This document shows, in pieces, positions 13,581 through 16,014 of a DNA stretch of 16,014 nucleotides. The stretch spans positions 1 through 16,014 of the forward strand of contig JAEYVZ010000034.1 of NCBI GenBank assembly GCA_023431405.1, read 5' to 3'. The position numbers were made by a program, and so were the translations under genes. The notes beneath the pieces were generated by a model. That model saw only the letters and a list, made by a program, of their open reading frames with translations. It made no database searches and had not been told where the DNA came from. The stretch's first letter is position 1. Each line of letters opens with the position of its first letter. The DNA is from Actinomycetes bacterium (GTDB lineage Bacteria; Actinomycetota; Actinomycetes; Actinomycetales; Microbacteriaceae).

Positions 13581-15068
13581 ATGAGCGCGACCGTCGCCCA
13601 GCGCACCGAAGAGTCGCTGCGCACCCGTTCCCTCCGCGGCGGACTCGTCGCGGCCGCAGGCGCCTGGATCCGATTCGCCGTGCAGTTCGGGACCGTCGTC
13701 ATCGTCGCCCGCATCCTCGGTCCCGAGCAGTACGGCATCGCCGCGGTGGTCCTCATCTTCACCACCCTCGCCGAGCTCCTACGCACGTCGGGCATCGTCA
13801 ACGCCGTCATCCAGCGGCCCGACCTCACCTCCGACCGGGCCGCCGCGCTCCACCGGGTGAGCTGGGTCGTGGCATCCCTCATCGGTATCGCGGGCGCCCT
13901 CGTGTACGCCGCGACAGGCGGCACCGCGCTCTACGCGGTGCTGTTCGCCGGGATCATCGCGTCGGCAGGATTCGGCGCCATCCCGGGCGCCCTCCTCGTG
14001 CGTGAGATGCGCACACTCCCGCTTGTCGCATCGGAATTGGCGGCCGCCGTCGTCGGATGCGCTCTCGCGATGTGGCTCGCGGCCACCGGGGCGGGAGGCG
14101 CTGCGCTCGTCTGGCAGGCCGCGGCGTACTCCGTGCTGACGACCGCCGCTGTGCTCGTCGCCGGCGGCTGGAGACGGCGCGACCGGGCGTCCCTGCGAGA
14201 CGTGCGCGAATATCTGCGCTTCGGCGGCCACTCCGCAGTCACGCAGGGAGCGCGCTTCGTGAGCCAGAACACCGATCGCTCCGTACTGGCCGCGACCGCT
14301 ACAGCCGCCGAGGCAGGCCTCTACGTGCAGGCCGGTCAGCTCGTCATGCTCCCTCTCGCCCAAGTCACCGGGCCGCTCCACCGCGTGGTGCTGCCCGCCC
14401 TGAGCCGCCTGAAAGACGACGCCGACGGCTTCCGCCGCTACTTCCGCGGGACTGCAGCGGTCATGTCGCTGACCCTCCTTCCGCTGTTCGCGACCCTCGC
14501 CGTGATCGCCGAGCCGCTCATCACGACGCTCTTCGGTGCTCAATGGAGCGGGTCGGTCGGGCTGTTCCGCATCCTCGCCCTCAACGCCATCGGCGCCACC
14601 CTGGTCTTCCTCAGTTCGTGGGTGTTCGTCGCCACCGGGCGCGCACGCACCCAGTCCTGGGTGACGCTCGCGACCGCCGTCGCCTCAGTCGCCGGGGTGC
14701 TCATCGGCGCCGCGCACGGCCCCGTCGGCATCGCCATCGCGCTCGCGACCGTGAGCATCTCGTCGGCCGTGCCGACCTTCCTCGTCGCCCGCCGGGGAAC
14801 GGCGCTGCGCATGCGAGATCTCATCACCCCCATGCTCCCCGGCTGGGGAGTCGCCGTCTCAGCGTCGCTGGCCTCCCTCGCCACCATCAGCGCGCTCCCC
14901 GCCTCACCCGCCGTCGCCCTGATATCGGGCCTCGCCGCATCCGCCGCAGGGTACATCGTGGGCGTCGCAGCGATCCCGGCCGCACGCCGTCGTGTGACCG
15001 CCCTCCGCCCCCTCATCCCAGGCCGCTTGCGCCCCGAAGGAAGCGCCACCCGAAAGGAAAAAACATGA
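13581..15068 (+). CDS. Wzx-type polysaccharide flippase (MOP superfamily)
   Basis: A 495-residue polytopic protein of the lipopolysaccharide/exopolysaccharide flippase family (WzxC-like). It is expected to move the lipid-linked repeat unit from the inner to the outer face of the membrane. About 12-14 hydrophobic segments are visible. The motif ARILGPEQYG (43-52), after the first helix, is typical of the family, as is the conserved Q-N-T-D-R segment near residue 235. The ATG has AAAGGAGG at a 5-nt spacing. It is divergent from the polymerase gene and coupled downstream to a pyruvyltransferase through an ATGA overlap (15065-15068). Length is normal for the family. Its partner polymerase lies just across the divergent promoter. 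Confidence 0.92.
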   Translation: MSATVAQRTEESLRTRSLRGGLVAAAGAWIRFAVQFGTVVIVARILGPEQYGIAAVVLIFTTLAELLRTSGIVNAVIQRPDLTSDRAAALHRVSWVVASLIGIAGALVYAATGGTALYAVLFAGIIASAGFGAIPGALLVREMRTLPLVASELAAAVVGCALAMWLAATGAGGAALVWQAAAYSVLTTAAVLVAGGWRRRDRASLRDVREYLRFGGHSAVTQGARFVSQNTDRSVLAATATAAEAGLYVQAGQLVMLPLAQVTGPLHRVVLPALSRLKDDADGFRRYFRGTAAVMSLTLLPLFATLAVIAEPLITTLFGAQWSGSVGLFRILALNAIGATLVFLSSWVFVATGRARTQSWVTLATAVASVAGVLIGAAHGPVGIAIALATVSISSAVPTFLVARRGTALRMRDLITPMLPGWGVAVSASLASLATISALPASPAVALISGLAASAAGYIVGVAAIPAARRRVTALRPLIPGRLRPEGSATRKEKT

Positions 15069-16014
15069 AGCGACGTGAACTCATCTACCTCGGCTGGCAG
15101 GGCAATGACAACTTCGGCGACGAACTGCTCTACGACGCCTGGAAGGTCGCCCTCGACCTGCCGCTGTCGAAGACTGCCCCGCTGACCCTCGGACGCTACC
15201 TCGTCAAAGAGGGGCCGCGATTCGCGCGCGACCGGGTGGCTTCGGCCGGCGCCGAGCGTCTCGTGCTGCTCGGCGGCGGCACCACGATCGGATTCGGCAC
15301 GTGGGCGCGACACGCGCGCCTCGCGCAGAAGATGTTCGGCACGGCCGGGGTGCTGATCCCCGGAGCCGGCGCCGCGGAGCGCGGTGACGACACTCTTCTG
15401 TCGACGCAGCCATACGATTGGCGGGCCTGGCGGGACGAGCCGAACGTCAACCTCATGGGCGTGCGCGGTCCGCTGACTGCCCTCGAGTGCGCGCTCAACT
15501 GGCAGGAGACATCGGTGCTCGGCGATCCCGCGCTGCTCTACCCGCTGCACCGTCGCATCGACGTGGCGCCGCTGTCGACCATCGGCGTGTGCCTCGGCTC
15601 CGGCGGACACAGCAAGTTCGACGTCGCGCGGGTGGCGGATGCCGCCGTGCGACTCGCCGGTGAGCTGGGTGCGTCGATCACCGTCTTCGAAGCGACCGCC
15701 GCCGACGCCCCCGTGACGCGCGAGCTCGTCGAGCGGATGAGCGAGCCGGCGCGGACGGTCACTTTCTCGGGAGACACCGAGGAGATGATGCGCGAGATCG
15801 CCGCGTGCCGTCTGTTCCTGTCGGAGCGCCTGCACGGCGCGGTCGCCGCGTCGTCGCTGCTGGTACCCACCGTGCCCCTCGCATACGCCAGCAAGTGCGA
15901 CGACTACTGGCTGAGCGTCGCCGAGGAGCGGGCCAAGATCCAGCCCGGCGCCACCGCCGACGACATCGTCGCCGAAGCCCGTCGCTCGCTCTCGTCTGCG
16001 CAACGCGCGAAGCG
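15065..16014 (+). CDS. Polysaccharide pyruvyltransferase (3' end outside the window)
   Basis: An open frame of 316 codons without a stop runs off the right edge. This family transfers pyruvate from phosphoenolpyruvate to a sugar of a surface polysaccharide as a ketal, adding negative charge, or acts on related substrates. Family features are YLGWQGNDNFGDELL (8-22) at the N-terminus, LLGGGTTIGFG (68-78), VRGPLTALE (133-141), LGDPALL (152-158) and SERLHG (253-258). Usual family length is about 300-400 residues, so little is probably missing. The ATG overlaps the flippase stop (ATGA) and has AAAGGA upstream, so it is co-translated with the flippase. It implies that the polymer made here carries an acidic pyruvyl group; acceptor sugar unknown. 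Confidence 0.9.
   Translation, partial: MKRRELIYLGWQGNDNFGDELLYDAWKVALDLPLSKTAPLTLGRYLVKEGPRFARDRVASAGAERLVLLGGGTTIGFGTWARHARLAQKMFGTAGVLIPGAGAAERGDDTLLSTQPYDWRAWRDEPNVNLMGVRGPLTALECALNWQETSVLGDPALLYPLHRRIDVAPLSTIGVCLGSGGHSKFDVARVADAAVRLAGELGASITVFEATAADAPVTRELVERMSEPARTVTFSGDTEEMMREIAACRLFLSERLHGAVAASSLLVPTVPLAYASKCDDYWLSVAEERAKIQPGATADDIVAEARRSLSSAQRAK

Overview
This is high-GC DNA (roughly 70% by eye) with GTG as well as ATG starts, AAGGAGG-type ribosome binding sites and many GTGA/ATGA stop-start overlaps. The protein set fits a Gram-positive actinobacterium, most likely Microbacteriaceae (Microbacterium or a relative): an LCP ligase, a BY-kinase fused to a chain-length regulator, a LARTG wall-anchored protein and no outer-membrane export components. 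The taxonomic call is inference from gene content and composition.

The window is part of a Wzx/Wzy-type exopolysaccharide or capsule locus. Reading from the right on the minus strand: an O-antigen-ligase/Wzy-like polymerase (12003-13508), a Wzc-like copolymerase/tyrosine autokinase (10547-12160), its low-molecular-weight tyrosine phosphatase (9987-10550) and a VanZ-RDD membrane protein (8863-9981). Next come a secreted protein of six tandem repeats (6565-8757) with a strong hairpin terminator, then a second operon of LCP ligase, GT4 and GT2 glycosyltransferases (6413 down to 3263), and finally a large LARTG-anchored surface protein (28-2988). On the plus strand, diverging from 13.5 kb, are the Wzx-type flippase (13581-15068) and a polysaccharide pyruvyltransferase (15065 to beyond the right edge).

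Inferred flow: glycosyltransferases build a lipid-linked repeat unit, the pyruvyltransferase decorates it, the flippase exports it, the polymerase joins units, the kinase/phosphatase pair sets chain length, and the LCP enzyme attaches the polymer to the wall. The two secreted proteins may share the cell surface with the polymer. No initiating phosphoglycosyltransferase, sugar-nucleotide gene or sortase lies in the window, so the locus probably continues beyond it.

The most notable non-coding signal is a related AT-rich, partly palindromic element of about 22 bp before four transcription units (near 6443, 8836, 12190 and 13520). It may be a common operator. One copy lies inside the 3' end of the polymerase reading frame, which has no stop before the kinase gene and overlaps it by about 157 bp; this suggests a frameshift, an assembly error or an unusual overlap. 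No tRNA, rRNA, CRISPR array or insertion sequence was recognised.
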